NCBI GenBank assembly: GCA_902478995.1 | Contig: CABSNF010000024.1 | Coordinates: 1-25,783, forward strand | Direction: 5' to 3' | DNA length: 25,783 nt | Origin: an uncultured Collinsella sp. | Lineage (GTDB): Bacteria; Actinomycetota; Coriobacteriia; Coriobacteriales; Coriobacteriaceae | Part shown: one piece after another, positions 7,683-15,232 of the stretch | Layout: every line of letters begins with the position of its first letter | Position numbering within the stretch: the stretch's first letter is position 1 | Made by a program: the position numbers and the translations under genes | Notes under the pieces: generated by a model | Told to the model about the DNA's origin: nothing | The model's database searches: none | Seen by the model: only the letters and a program-made list of their open reading frames with translations

Positions 7683-8669
7683 ATGCCGATTAATGATCCC
7701 GAGAAGTCGGAGAATATGCGCAAGTCCATCCGCGTGTATTCCGGTTCCTCCAACCGTCCCCTCGCTCAGAAGATCGCTGAGTTCCTTGGGGTCGAGCTTT
7801 CGGGCCTTACGCTAAAGCAGTTCGCCAACGGTGAGATTTACGCCCGCTACGACGAGACCGTCCGCGGCGCCGACGTCTTCCTGATTCAGTCCGTGGCCGG
7901 CGGCAACGTCAACGACATGCTCATGGAGCTGCTCATCGCCACCGACGCTGCCAAGCGCGCATCCGCCCGCTCCATCACCGCCGTTATCACCCACTACGGC
8001 TATGCCCGCCAGGACCGCAAGGCCGGCCCGCGCGAGCCCATCACCGCCCGCCTCGTCGCCAACCTGCTCGAGCGCGCCGGCGTCAATCGCATCATCACCC
8101 TCGACCTGCACCAGGGCCAGATCCAGGGCTTCTTTGATATCCCGGTTAACCACCTGTCCGCGCTGCCGCTGTTTGGCCAGTACTACAACGACATGCACTT
8201 CGACACCGACAACCTGGTTGTCGTCTCCCCTGACGTGGGTCGCGCCAAGGCCGCCAAGAAGCTGTCCGACATGCTCGGCTGCGACCTGGCCATCGCCCAC
8301 AAGGGCCGTCCGCGCCACAACGCCGCCGAGGTCATGGGCATCATCGGTGACATCAAGGGCAAGACCTGCATCATCAACGACGACATGATCGACACCGCTG
8401 GCACCCTGTGCGCCAACGTCAAGGAGCTCAAGGCCATGGGCGCTGGCGACATCTACGTCTGCGCCACCCACGGCATCTTCTCCGGTCCGGCCATCGAGCG
8501 TCTGAACGACGCCCCGATCGTCGAGTGCCTCGTCACCGACGCCATTCCCGTCGAGGTCGGCGGCAAGATCAAGACCATCTCGGTCGCCGAGGAGTTCGCT
8601 CAGGCCATCTCCGCCGTTTACCACGAGGAGCCCGTCTCCACGCTCGTCGGCGGCGATTTCGCGCTGTAG
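7683..8669 (+). CDS. prs: Ribose-phosphate pyrophosphokinase
   Basis: Makes PRPP from ribose-5-phosphate and ATP, the common precursor of purines, pyrimidines, histidine and NAD. This 328-residue class I enzyme shows SGSSNRPLAQKIAEFLG near the N-terminus, the flexible-loop region YGYARQDRKAGPREPI, the DLHQGQIQGFFDIPVNHL block with the metal-binding DLH, VVSPDVGRAKAA, and the PRPP-binding loop INDDMIDTAGTL. AAGGAG stands seven bases before the ATG. It is a single transcription unit, flanked by the glmU terminator and a very strong terminator downstream. Its product is the first substrate of PurF, which is encoded in the same window. Confidence 0.97.
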   Translation: MPINDPEKSENMRKSIRVYSGSSNRPLAQKIAEFLGVELSGLTLKQFANGEIYARYDETVRGADVFLIQSVAGGNVNDMLMELLIATDAAKRASARSITAVITHYGYARQDRKAGPREPITARLVANLLERAGVNRIITLDLHQGQIQGFFDIPVNHLSALPLFGQYYNDMHFDTDNLVVVSPDVGRAKAAKKLSDMLGCDLAIAHKGRPRHNAAEVMGIIGDIKGKTCIINDDMIDTAGTLCANVKELKAMGAGDIYVCATHGIFSGPAIERLNDAPIVECLVTDAIPVEVGGKIKTISVAEEFAQAISAVYHEEPVSTLVGGDFAL

Positions 8670-8697
8670 TCGCATCGTCCTTGTAACCCGGCGCATC

Positions 8698-8775
8698 GCC
8701 GTCGGAACAGAAGAAACCCCCGCGCTCCCCCTTGCTTCGCAAAGGTCGCGCGGGGGTTTCTTCTGTTCCGACGGC
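8698..8775. terminator. Long-stem terminator after prs
   Basis: A 27-bp perfect inverted repeat: GCCGTCGGAACAGAAGAAAC... (8698-8724) pairs with the segment 8749-8775 round a 24-base loop. The stem includes AAACCCCCGCG / CGCGGGGGTTT, so the GC-rich inner part followed by TTTC works as an intrinsic terminator, and the outer GCCGTCGGAACAG arms lengthen it well beyond what termination needs. Confidence 0.85.
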
Positions 8776-8893
8776 TCGCTCTGCCGCGGCCGCGCTTTTG
8801 TCTGGTGGGATTTCGCTGAAGCAAAGCCTCGCCTTCGGCGGGCGTGGTAGCCTTTGTCGTTGATTAAACTTTTTATGTAACGGAAGGACAAAT

Positions 8894-9523
8894 ATGGCAG
8901 CTGCACAGCCGCTTAAGATTCGCATGGTTGCCGGGCTTGGCAACCCGGGCGAGGAATATGCCGAGACCCGCCACAACGCCGGCTTTAAGGCGATCGACGA
9001 GCTGGCCCGTCAGGCCGGCGTCACGTACTGGAAAAACCAAGCCGGCGCCGAGGTCGTGCTCATCAACATCAACGATCCCGAGGAAGAGGGCGGTAAGCGC
9101 CAGATTGTGCTGGTCAAGCCGCAGTCGTACATGAACACCTCGGGCGGGCCCATCTCCAAGCTCTGCCGCGAGTACAAGATCAAGACCGAGGAGCTGCTCG
9201 TCATCCACGACGAGCTCGACATTCCCGCCGGTGACGTACGCGTCAAGGTGGGCGGAGGCCATGCCGGTCACAACGGCCTGCGCTCCATCATCGACAAGAT
9301 GGGCAGCCGCGACTTCAGCCGCATCCGCACCGGCATCGGCAACCCTCCCGGCAAGATGGCCGTCGCCGACTACGTTCTTAAGCAGCTGCGCGCCCGCGAG
9401 GCCGAGGATTTCCAGGACACCTGCGCCCGCGCCGCAGATGCCGCCGGTCTGGCCATCGTCCACGGCGTAATCTACGCCCGCGATCACGTAAACGGCGCCG
9501 CTTCCGCCAACGGCAAGCACTAG
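8894..9523 (+). CDS. pth: Peptidyl-tRNA hydrolase
   Basis: Releases tRNA from peptidyl-tRNA dropped by stalled ribosomes. The 209-residue protein has the family blocks in order: VAGLGNPGEEYAETRHNAGF with the catalytic His and the conserved Asn, VKPQSYMNTSGGP, VIHDELDIPAGDVRVKVGGG, GHAGHNGLRSI and FSRIRTGIGNP. It carries a short extension before the family start (MAAAQPLK) and a small acidic insertion (NDPEEEGGKR). GGAAGGA lies six bases before the ATG. It follows prs after a terminator. Its TAG stop is the first codon of a 48-bp repeat that is also found at the purF stop. Confidence 0.96.
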   Translation: MAAAQPLKIRMVAGLGNPGEEYAETRHNAGFKAIDELARQAGVTYWKNQAGAEVVLININDPEEEGGKRQIVLVKPQSYMNTSGGPISKLCREYKIKTEELLVIHDELDIPAGDVRVKVGGGHAGHNGLRSIIDKMGSRDFSRIRTGIGNPPGKMAVADYVLKQLRAREAEDFQDTCARAADAAGLAIVHGVIYARDHVNGAASANGKH

Positions 9524-9568
9524 AACCTATCATTTAGGGATAGGTTTATTTTGGCAGGTTTTACCTGC
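9521..9568 (+). repeat. 48-bp stop-codon-linked repeat, copy 1 (pth)
   Basis: Begins with the TAG stop of pth. Aligned without gaps to the minus strand of 20678-20725 it agrees at 40 of 48 positions, including the 19-base run GGTTTATTTTGG then AGGTTTTACCTGC with one change between. AACCTATC (9524-9531) pairs with GATAGGTT (9539-9546), and AGGTTTTACCT is itself a small palindrome. Confidence 0.8.
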
Positions 9569-9629
9569 GGAAACGCCGCAGCGGCCGCATCGCAATAAAC
9601 CGCGCACCGCCATACACACATAGCACCCC

Positions 9630-9670
9630 AAAGGGGGCCGACCTCATTGCAACCCGAGGCTGGCCCCTTT
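9630..9670 (+). terminator. Terminator downstream of pth
   Basis: AAAGGGGGCC (9630-9639) pairs with GGCCCCTTT (9662-9670) with one bulged G; inner CCTC/GAGG extends the stem, and GCCGTTTT follows. It is over 100 bases past the pth stop, on the far side of the 48-bp repeat. Confidence 0.7.
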
Positions 9671-9684
9671 GCCGTTTTACCCGA

Positions 9685-9722
9685 TAAAGCTGACCAAAAT
9701 AAACCTCTCCCCCTTTGGTAGG
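9685..9722 (-). repeat. Third, diverged copy of the 48-bp repeat
   Basis: Read on the minus strand, 9722-9685 matches 31 of 38 positions of the purF-linked copy by eye, with the conserved run GAGGTTTATTTTGGT. It is inverted relative to copy 1, so the two form an inverted pair about 200 bp from end to end. It is not attached to a stop codon. Confidence 0.6.
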
Positions 9723-9785
9723 CCAAAGTGGACAAACCCTGCTCCCAACCGCCGAAGACACACGTAAGTGACATGTCCATGAGGG

Positions 9786-9791
9786 TATAAT
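9786..9791 (+). promoter_or_regulatory. Putative -10 box for nfnAB
   Basis: A perfect TATAAT sits 106 bases before the nfnA ATG in the only gap upstream of this two-gene unit. No good -35 hexamer lies at 16-18 bases, so the promoter may depend on an activator or the box may be chance. Confidence 0.4.
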
Positions 9792-9896
9792 TTGCACCGT
9801 ATGTCTGCACAACGCCTGTGCACGTACGGTTTTATTCGGGCTACCGTCCATTTCCGTGGAGGCACGGTTCGGCGGCCCTAACAAGAGAGGGGTTCT

Positions 9897-10736
9897 ATGT
9901 ATAAGATCCTGGAGAAGACGCAGTTCTCGGAGAAGGTGTTCAAGTTCCGCATCGAGGCGCCTGCAATCGCCAAGCATGCGCACGCTGGACAGTTCCTCAT
10001 GGTTCGCGCCAACGAGACGGGCGAGCGTGTCCCGTTTACCCTGGCCGGCTGGAACGGTGACGAGGGCTGGGTCGAGTTCATCTTCATGGTGATCGGCAAG
10101 ACCACCGAAATGCTTTCCACCTACGAGGCCGGCGAGTCGCTGCGCGACGTCGTGGGCCCGCTGGGCGTTCCCACCGAGATGGCCGAGGGCCCCTGCGCCG
10201 TCATTGGCGGCGGCGTTGGCCTGGCAATTGCCTTCCCGGTCGCCAAGCACCTGGTCGAGACCGGCCACGAGGTGCACGCCATCATGGGCGCCCGCACCAA
10301 GGACCTCCTGCTCATGGAGGACCAGTTCCGCGAGCTCCTCGACGAGGACCACATCCACATCACTACCGACGACGGTTCCTACGGCGAGCAGGGCGTTGTA
10401 ACCGCTCCGCTGGAGCGCCTGCTGCAGGACAAGGCCGTGAGCCAGGTCTTCTGCGTCGGCCCCGTTCCGATGATGAAGTTCTCGACCCTCACCGCCCAGA
10501 AGTACGACACCCCCATCACCGCGTCGCTCAACCCCATCATGGTTGACGGCACCGGTATGTGCGGCTGCTGCCGCGTCGAGGTGGGCGGCGTGACCAAGTT
10601 CGCTTGCGTCGACGGCCCCGACTTCGATGCCACCCTGGTCGACTGGGATGACCTTCGTGCCCGCCAGGCCGCTTACCGTTCCGAAGAGGGCGAGTCCCTC
10701 AAGGCCTATGAGGAAAAGAGCTGCGCATGCCACTAG
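9897..10736 (+). CDS. nfnA: NADH-dependent ferredoxin:NADP oxidoreductase subunit alpha
   Basis: A 279-residue FAD/NAD-binding protein of the ferredoxin-NADP reductase fold (also annotated as sulfide dehydrogenase or dihydroorotate dehydrogenase electron-transfer subunit). Visible are an FAD-binding beta-barrel with RANETGERVPFTLAG (about residues 36-50), the nucleotide-binding VIGGGVGLAIAFPVAK (about 102-117), and a C-terminal [2Fe-2S] cysteine cluster GTGMCGCCRVEVGG plus FACVDGPDFDA. In NfnAB it exchanges electrons between NADH, ferredoxin and NADPH by bifurcation. The stop overlaps the nfnB start by 10 bp, showing translational coupling. A run AGAGAGGGG precedes the ATG. A PyrK role is less likely because the partner here is the GltA-like subunit and no pyrD is adjacent. 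Confidence 0.88.
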   Translation: MYKILEKTQFSEKVFKFRIEAPAIAKHAHAGQFLMVRANETGERVPFTLAGWNGDEGWVEFIFMVIGKTTEMLSTYEAGESLRDVVGPLGVPTEMAEGPCAVIGGGVGLAIAFPVAKHLVETGHEVHAIMGARTKDLLLMEDQFRELLDEDHIHITTDDGSYGEQGVVTAPLERLLQDKAVSQVFCVGPVPMMKFSTLTAQKYDTPITASLNPIMVDGTGMCGCCRVEVGGVTKFACVDGPDFDATLVDWDDLRARQAAYRSEEGESLKAYEEKSCACH

Positions 10737-12136
10737 TTAACGGTCGTTTCGTTGCCGATATGAAGTCGCCCCGTACCCCCGATAACGAGGAGCCGGCTGC
10801 CGAGCGCGCCTGCGACTTCCGCCCCGTCGACAAGGGCTTCACCGAGGAGATGGCGCTGGCCGAGGCCGAGCGCTGCCTCAACTGCAAGAAGCCGTTCTGT
10901 GTTGAGGGCTGCCCCGTCAACATCAACATCCCCCGCTTTATCGAGCAGATCCGCGCGAAGGACTTCGGCGGCGCTCTCGATACCATCCGCGAGGACTCCA
11001 TGCTTCCCGCCATCTGCGGCCGTGTCTGCCCGCAGGAGAACCAGTGCGAGGGCAAGTGCATCCGTGGTAAGAAATCCGAGCCCGTGGCCATCGGCCAGCT
11101 CGAGCGCTTCCTGGGTGACCGCCCCGAGCTCGCCTCCACGCCCAAGATGGCCCCCAAGAACGGCAAGAAGGTCGCCGTCGTCGGCTCTGGCCCGTCCGGC
11201 ATCACCTGCGCCGGCGAGCTCGCCCGCAACGGCTTTGACGTCACCGTCTTTGAGGCCTTCTTCACCGGCGGCGGCGTGCTGGTCTACGGCATCCCCGAGT
11301 TCCGTCTGCCCAAGGCAGTCGTCAAGCGCGAGATCGACGGCCTGGAGGACATGGGCGTCAAGTTTGAGTACAACTCCGTCGTGGGCAACATGGTCACGGC
11401 CGAGGAGCTGTTCGAGCAGGGCTTCGACGCCATCTACGTGGCGACCGGCGCCGGCCTGCCCAAGTTCCTCAACGTCCCCGGCGAGAACCTGCCCAACGTC
11501 TTCTTCGCCAACGAGTACCTCACCCGCGTGAACCTGATGAAGGCCAACAAGTTCCCCGAGTACGACACCCCCACCAAGCACGGCAAGAACGTCGTCGTCT
11601 TTGGTGGCGGCAACGTGGCTATGGACGCCGTCCGTACCGCCAAGCGTCTGGGCGCCGAGCACGCCATCATCGCCTACCGTCGTACCGAGGACGAGATGCC
11701 CTGCCGTCGCGCCGAGCTGCACCACGCTAAGGCCGAGGGCGTCGAGGTTCTGCCGCTCGTCTCCCCGCTCGAGTTTGTCGCTGGCGAGGACGGCTCCGTA
11801 TGCGCCGTCAAGGTCCAGAAGATGGAGCTCGGCGAGCCCGACGAGTCCGGCCGTCGTCGCCCGGTGCCCATCGAGGGCGCCATCGAGGAGATTCCCTGCG
11901 ATGTCGCAATCTCGGCTATCGGCACCAACGCCAACCCCTTCGCAAAGAAGATCGGTGGCAAGATGGAGCTCAACAAGTGGGGCTACATCGTCGCCGACGA
12001 GGAGACCGGCCAGACCACCGATCCCCGCATCTGGGCCGGCGGCGACATCGTCACCGGTGCCGCTACGGTCATTCTGGCGATGGGCGCCGGCAAGAAGGCC
12101 GCTGCCTCCATCACCAAGAGCCTGCTGGGCGAGTAA
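10727..12136 (+). CDS. nfnB: NfnB / glutamate synthase small-subunit-like flavoprotein
   Basis: A 469-residue FAD/NADPH-dependent protein of the GltD/NfnB family (often annotated gltA, homotetrameric NADPH glutamate synthase). N-terminal cysteines form two [4Fe-4S] sites: CLNCKKPFCVEGCPV and CGRVCPQENQCEGKC. The first Rossmann motif GSGPSGITCAGELA binds FAD, the second GGGNVAMDAVRTAKRLG binds NADPH, and the C-terminal WAGGDIVTGAATVILAMGAG is the family's FAD-contact segment. With NfnA it should form the electron-bifurcating transhydrogenase that links NADH, NADPH and reduced ferredoxin, which suits a strict anaerobe. The large glutamate synthase subunit is absent here, arguing against a plain GOGAT role. 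A strong terminator follows. Confidence 0.9.
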   Translation: MPLVNGRFVADMKSPRTPDNEEPAAERACDFRPVDKGFTEEMALAEAERCLNCKKPFCVEGCPVNINIPRFIEQIRAKDFGGALDTIREDSMLPAICGRVCPQENQCEGKCIRGKKSEPVAIGQLERFLGDRPELASTPKMAPKNGKKVAVVGSGPSGITCAGELARNGFDVTVFEAFFTGGGVLVYGIPEFRLPKAVVKREIDGLEDMGVKFEYNSVVGNMVTAEELFEQGFDAIYVATGAGLPKFLNVPGENLPNVFFANEYLTRVNLMKANKFPEYDTPTKHGKNVVVFGGGNVAMDAVRTAKRLGAEHAIIAYRRTEDEMPCRRAELHHAKAEGVEVLPLVSPLEFVAGEDGSVCAVKVQKMELGEPDESGRRRPVPIEGAIEEIPCDVAISAIGTNANPFAKKIGGKMELNKWGYIVADEETGQTTDPRIWAGGDIVTGAATVILAMGAGKKAAASITKSLLGE

Positions 12137-12164
12137 TCACCTACAGCGCTAACCACCAAACGGC

Positions 12165-12203
12165 AAAGTCCCCGTCGAGCACACGCCCGGCGGGGACTTT
12201 TTC
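12165..12203 (+). terminator. Intrinsic terminator of nfnAB
   Basis: AAAGTCCCCG (12165-12174) pairs perfectly with CGGGGACTTT (12191-12200), followed by TTTCT; it begins 28 bases after the nfnB stop. Confidence 0.9.
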
Positions 12204-12207
12204 TATG

Positions 12208-12262
12208 CCGACCACCCAACCACCACGATGGGGACAGGCACCTTTGTGATGGTTTTGGTCGG
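12208..12262. repeat. GGGGACAG palindrome at the kinase stop codon
   Basis: The arms CCGACCACCCAACCACCAC (12208-12226) and GTGATGGTTTTGGTCGG (12246-12262) pair at 15 positions with a two-base bulge and two mismatches. The loop contains GGGGACAGGCACC. The right arm abuts the TAA stop (12263-12265) of the minus-strand kinase gene, so on that strand the element starts just after the stop. Confidence 0.65.
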
Positions 12263-12886
12263 TTAGCCTTCGAGCTGCGCCACCTTGTAGCGGTAGGCAG
12301 CGGCGATGACATCCTTGCAGCCTTCGCGGCCCAGCTTGGCGCGGTTGACGACGATGTCCTTGCCGCTCGTCATCTTCCACTTTCCGGCGCTGTAGCGCTT
12401 ATAGAACGCCTCGCGCGCCTTCTGCTGCTGTTTGACCAGCTTGGCGCCCTTCTTTTTGTTGAGGCCGCGCTTCTTGCGCACGATCTCGACGCGGTCCTCA
12501 AAGGGCGCAGTCACCAGCACGGCAATATGGTTGGGGTTGTTACGCAACAGGTAATCGGACAGGCGGCCTTCGATAATGCAGCTCTCGGTCTCACCCAGAT
12601 CCAAAATCACCTGGCTCATCTTTTGGAACAACTTGTCCGAGTACGAACGCGCATCGTAGCGGTCGGGCAGAAACGCCATGTTCTCCACGGCCAGGCGCTC
12701 GTCGTAGGCGGCCATCTTGTCGAGCGACTCGCCCGCGCGCAGCGAAGCACGCACCAGCAGCTCGTTATCGTACAGCGGAATCCCCAGCTCATCGGCGAGG
12801 ATACGGCCAATCTCGTGGCCCTCGGCGCCAAAGTCGCGCGCGATGGTAATGACCACAGGACTCTTCTTATTCTCCAGATCGCTCAT
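12263..12886 (-). CDS. Cytidylate kinase-like family protein
   Basis: A 207-residue protein of the cytidylate-kinase-like family (P-loop kinase fold). The N-terminus VVITIARDFGAEGHEIGRIL holds a modified P-loop (GAEGHEIG rather than GxxGxGK[ST]), followed by LGIPLYDNELL, EGRLSDYLLR and an Arg/Lys-rich lid region (FEDRVEIVRKKRGLNKKKGA), then YYS-like KRYSAGKW and DIVVNRAKLG. The family's substrate is poorly known. The start chosen is the ATG at 12886 with AAAGGAA five bases upstream; a longer frame from 12931 would run through a palindromic repeat and is rejected. It is the last gene behind the amino-acid ABC operon, 48 bp after the second permease, and may be co-transcribed. Confidence 0.8.
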   Translation of the reverse strand: MSDLENKKSPVVITIARDFGAEGHEIGRILADELGIPLYDNELLVRASLRAGESLDKMAAYDERLAVENMAFLPDRYDARSYSDKLFQKMSQVILDLGETESCIIEGRLSDYLLRNNPNHIAVLVTAPFEDRVEIVRKKRGLNKKKGAKLVKQQQKAREAFYKRYSAGKWKMTSGKDIVVNRAKLGREGCKDVIAAAYRYKVAQLEG

Positions 12887-12903
12887 CGCGATTCCTTTCT
12901 CTA

Positions 12904-12932
12904 TGTGACAAAGGGACTGTCCCTTTGCCACA
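12904..12932. repeat. 29-bp near-perfect palindrome, GGGACAGTCCC core
   Basis: TGTGACAAAGGGAC (12904-12917) pairs with GTCCCTTTGCCACA (12919-12932) at 13 of 14 positions round a single central base. It starts two bases after the stop of the upstream minus-strand permease and ends before the ribosome site of the kinase gene. Confidence 0.8.
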
Positions 12933-12934
12933 TT

Positions 12935-13573
12935 CTACGCTGCCACCATTCGCCTCTGATAAGCCCTCACCAGCAACGAGATACCAAAGTTGAGCACAAA
13001 GTACATCGCAAACACCAGGCCGTAGAGCATAAGCACCTGCGATAGGTCGATCGCGTGGGCCATCACGACATTTGCCGTGTACATGAGCTCGGCCACGTTA
13101 ATGCCCGAAAGATACGAGCTGTCCTTGATGACGGTCGTGCACTGGCTAAACAGCGCCGGAATAATCGTCTTAAACGTCTGCGGCAGGATGATATAGCGCA
13201 TGGTGGCAAAGAAGCCAAAGCCCTGGCTCTGCGCCGCCTCAAACTGGCCACGCGGAATCGAGTTGAGACCGCCGCGCACAATCTCGGCCATAACAGCGCT
13301 GGTAAACAGCGTAAAGGCGATGGTCGAAATCACAATGTCCAAACCCTGCACCGTAAAGTAGATAAACAGGATCCACAGTAGGTTCGGCGTACAGCGGAAC
13401 AGCTCGATATAGGCGCTCACCAAAATACGGAACGGGCGGGGCGCATAGCTCTTAACGAGCGCCAGCACCGTGCCAAAGATGAGCGAGAAAAAGATCGACA
13501 GCGCCGAGATCTCGATCGTCTTAACGAAGCCGCCCCAGATGTAGAGCAGGTTGGTCGCGTTGAAGATTTCCAT
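12935..13573 (-). CDS. Polar amino-acid ABC transporter permease
   Basis: A 212-residue inner-membrane permease of the His/Glu/Gln uptake family, with about five membrane segments. The EAA coupling loop that contacts the ATPase is EAAQSQGFGFFATMRYIILPQ-like around the middle (quoted in part: EAAQSQGFG), preceded by AEIVRGGLNSIPRGQ. It starts three bases after the stop of the other permease gene, so the two should form a heterodimer and be made from one message. The start at 13573 directly follows that gene; no alternative is needed. Confidence 0.92.
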   Translation of the reverse strand: MEIFNATNLLYIWGGFVKTIEISALSIFFSLIFGTVLALVKSYAPRPFRILVSAYIELFRCTPNLLWILFIYFTVQGLDIVISTIAFTLFTSAVMAEIVRGGLNSIPRGQFEAAQSQGFGFFATMRYIILPQTFKTIIPALFSQCTTVIKDSSYLSGINVAELMYTANVVMAHAIDLSQVLMLYGLVFAMYFVLNFGISLLVRAYQRRMVAA

Positions 13574-13576
13574 GCG

Positions 13577-14323
13577 CTAGGCCTCCTCTACGTTGTCGAG
13601 CCCCAGCTCGGCCAGGCTCACGCCGCGCGGACGCTCCTTGGAGCGGCGCTCGAGCCACTGCACCAGCATGGCGAGCGGGAAGCAGATGATGAAGTACATA
13701 AGGCAGCAGACGATGTATCCCTGCAGGTAACCGTACAGACTCACAAAGTTGTCGGAACGGTACATAAGGTCGCCGCCGGCCACAAGCGCCAGCACCGACG
13801 TGTTCTTGACCAGGTTGAGCGCCTGGTTACACAGCGGCGGCAGAATGATCTTGAATGTCTGGGGCAGCACGATGTACCAATACGCCTGCGCACGGGTGAA
13901 GCCCTGGCTCTGGGCCGCCTCCATCTGACCGCGCGGAACCGCCTCGATACCAGTGCGGATGACCTCCGAAATGTAGGCCGCGTGATACAGGCCCACGCCC
14001 AAGAAGCCCAGCACGAACGGCGCGATGCGCACCGGCTGGTCGGCACCGGTTATGGCCTGCAAAAACTGCGGACCGGCCATGTACATAAAGAGCACCTGCA
14101 CGGGCAACGGGGTGTTCTGGTAAAACTCCACGTACACGCGGCTTATGGCGCGCAGCACGCGCGAGCGAGTGGTAGAGAACACGCCCAGCAGCGTGCCCAG
14201 CACCAGCGACAGCAGCAGACCGGCAACGACCACCTGTAGCGTCACGCCAAAGCCCTCCCAGAAGGGCCCCATATTTTGAAATGTCGTCGACCAACGGTCG
14301 GCGTCAAATAATCCTTCGAGCAT
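13577..14323 (-). CDS. Polar amino-acid ABC transporter permease
   Basis: A 248-residue permease, partner of the one downstream. It shows a periplasmic-leading segment (LFDADRWSTTFQNMGPFWEG), several membrane helices, SEVIRTGIEAVPRGQMEAAQ with the EAA loop EAAQSQGFTRAQAYW and VLPQTFKIILPP. The C-terminal tail RRSKERPRGVSLAELGLDN is cytoplasmic and charged. The ATG at 14323 has AAGGAAGGAA five bases upstream and is preferred over a longer frame from 14392, which would run into the stop region of the binding-protein gene. The gap to that gene is 25 bp. Confidence 0.92.
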   Translation of the reverse strand: MLEGLFDADRWSTTFQNMGPFWEGFGVTLQVVVAGLLLSLVLGTLLGVFSTTRSRVLRAISRVYVEFYQNTPLPVQVLFMYMAGPQFLQAITGADQPVRIAPFVLGFLGVGLYHAAYISEVIRTGIEAVPRGQMEAAQSQGFTRAQAYWYIVLPQTFKIILPPLCNQALNLVKNTSVLALVAGGDLMYRSDNFVSLYGYLQGYIVCCLMYFIICFPLAMLVQWLERRSKERPRGVSLAELGLDNVEEA

Positions 14324-14348
14324 TTGATTCCTTCCTTGGACGATGCGC

Positions 14349-15227
14349 CTATACAAGACCCCAGGTCTTGACCTCTTGGTCGAGCCAGCCATCGGCCAGG
14401 CGATCGCAAATCACCTGATCGACCACGGCAGAAAGGTCGCAGCCCTTCTTGGTCGCCACGCCGTAGCCCTGCTCGCCAAACTTGACCTCGGGCTGCAGCA
14501 GCTCAACGGTCTCGTTCATGTAACCGGCCAGCGTGGAGCGGTCCATGGCAAAGACGTCGATATTGCCGGCGTCGAGCGAACTCTTGATGATGGGGTAGCC
14601 GCTAAAGGCCCTAAACTCGGGCTTGCAGCTAAAGCCGTTGTCCTTGATCATCTGCTCGATCAGGCCCTGCGTGGTGGCACCCTGGCTCACGCCAATGACC
14701 TTGCCGTCCAGGTCCTCAATCGAGGTAAAGCCCGAACGCTTCTTGACCATGAGTCCCACGTAGTCGGTGCGGTACGGCGTCGAGAAATCCCAGCTCTTCT
14801 TGCGCTCGTCGGTGATGGTGTAGGTCGCCGCGACCACGTCAAGTTGGCCGTTATCGATCAGCGGGCCGCGCGTCTTGGGCGTTACGTCGGTAAACTCGAC
14901 AAGCTCCTGAGCGCGAGCCTCCTTGTAGCTCACGCCAAAGACGGCAGCGGCGATCTGGTAGCACAAATCGACTTCCATGCCCTCAAAGCTGCCCTTGGCG
15001 GTGTCGTAGTAGCCGTAGCCGGGAACGTCCTTCTTAACGCCGGCATTCAGATGGCCACGCGACTTAATGGCCGCAAGCTTGGACCCCTTGTCGGAACCCT
15101 CGCCGCTGGTGGAGTTGCCGCAACCGGTAAGCGCGGCCCCCGTCAGCGCGAGCATGCCGGCGCCCGCCAGCTGCAAAAAGTGACGGCGCGACACGGCCGC
15201 CCTCGTCATATCCGTCATGTCCATCAC
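14349..15227 (-). CDS. Amino-acid ABC transporter substrate-binding lipoprotein
   Basis: A 292-residue solute-binding protein of the family 3 (GlnH/PEB1-like) type. The N-terminus has a twin-arginine signal, SRRHFLQLAG (13-22), and a lipobox LTGC with Cys36, so it is probably exported folded through Tat and lipidated at the membrane. The mature part has GVKKDVPGYGYYD, GMEVDLCYQIAAAVFG, AATYTITDERKKSWDFSTPY and GVSQGATTQGLIEQ, with the Arg/Asp residues that usually hold the amino-acid backbone. The start may be GTG at 15227 or the adjacent ATG at 15224. It lies five bases after the ATPase stop. Glutamate, aspartate or glutamine is likely, but the substrate is not proven. Confidence 0.92.
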   Translation of the reverse strand: MMDMTDMTRAAVSRRHFLQLAGAGMLALTGAALTGCGNSTSGEGSDKGSKLAAIKSRGHLNAGVKKDVPGYGYYDTAKGSFEGMEVDLCYQIAAAVFGVSYKEARAQELVEFTDVTPKTRGPLIDNGQLDVVAATYTITDERKKSWDFSTPYRTDYVGLMVKKRSGFTSIEDLDGKVIGVSQGATTQGLIEQMIKDNGFSCKPEFRAFSGYPIIKSSLDAGNIDVFAMDRSTLAGYMNETVELLQPEVKFGEQGYGVATKKGCDLSAVVDQVICDRLADGWLDQEVKTWGLV

Positions 15228-15232
15228 CGCGC

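Larger units (their letters stand above)
9524..9896. other. 373-bp gene-free region between pth and nfnA
   Basis: Holds the rest of the 48-bp repeat, an intrinsic terminator (9630-9670), a third, inverted and weaker copy of the repeat (9685-9722), and a TATAAT box (9786-9791) ahead of nfnA. Beyond the TATAAT there is a leader of about 100 nt with a small hairpin CCGTGGAGGCACGG near 9853. No convincing small gene was found in either strand. Confidence 0.7.

Noticed and set aside
8698..8775. Member of the GGGGAC palindrome family
   Set aside because: It has a GC core with T-run and no GGGGAC/GTCCCC; it is better explained as the prs terminator.
9897..10736. PyrK, electron-transfer subunit of dihydroorotate dehydrogenase
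   Set aside because: Same fold and cysteines, but the translationally coupled partner is the GltA/NfnB-type flavoprotein and no pyrD is present.
12887..12931. Extended N-terminus of the kinase-like gene (AKGQSLCHIEKGIA)
   Set aside because: It is translated palindrome sequence; a better start with AAAGGAA upstream follows at 12886.
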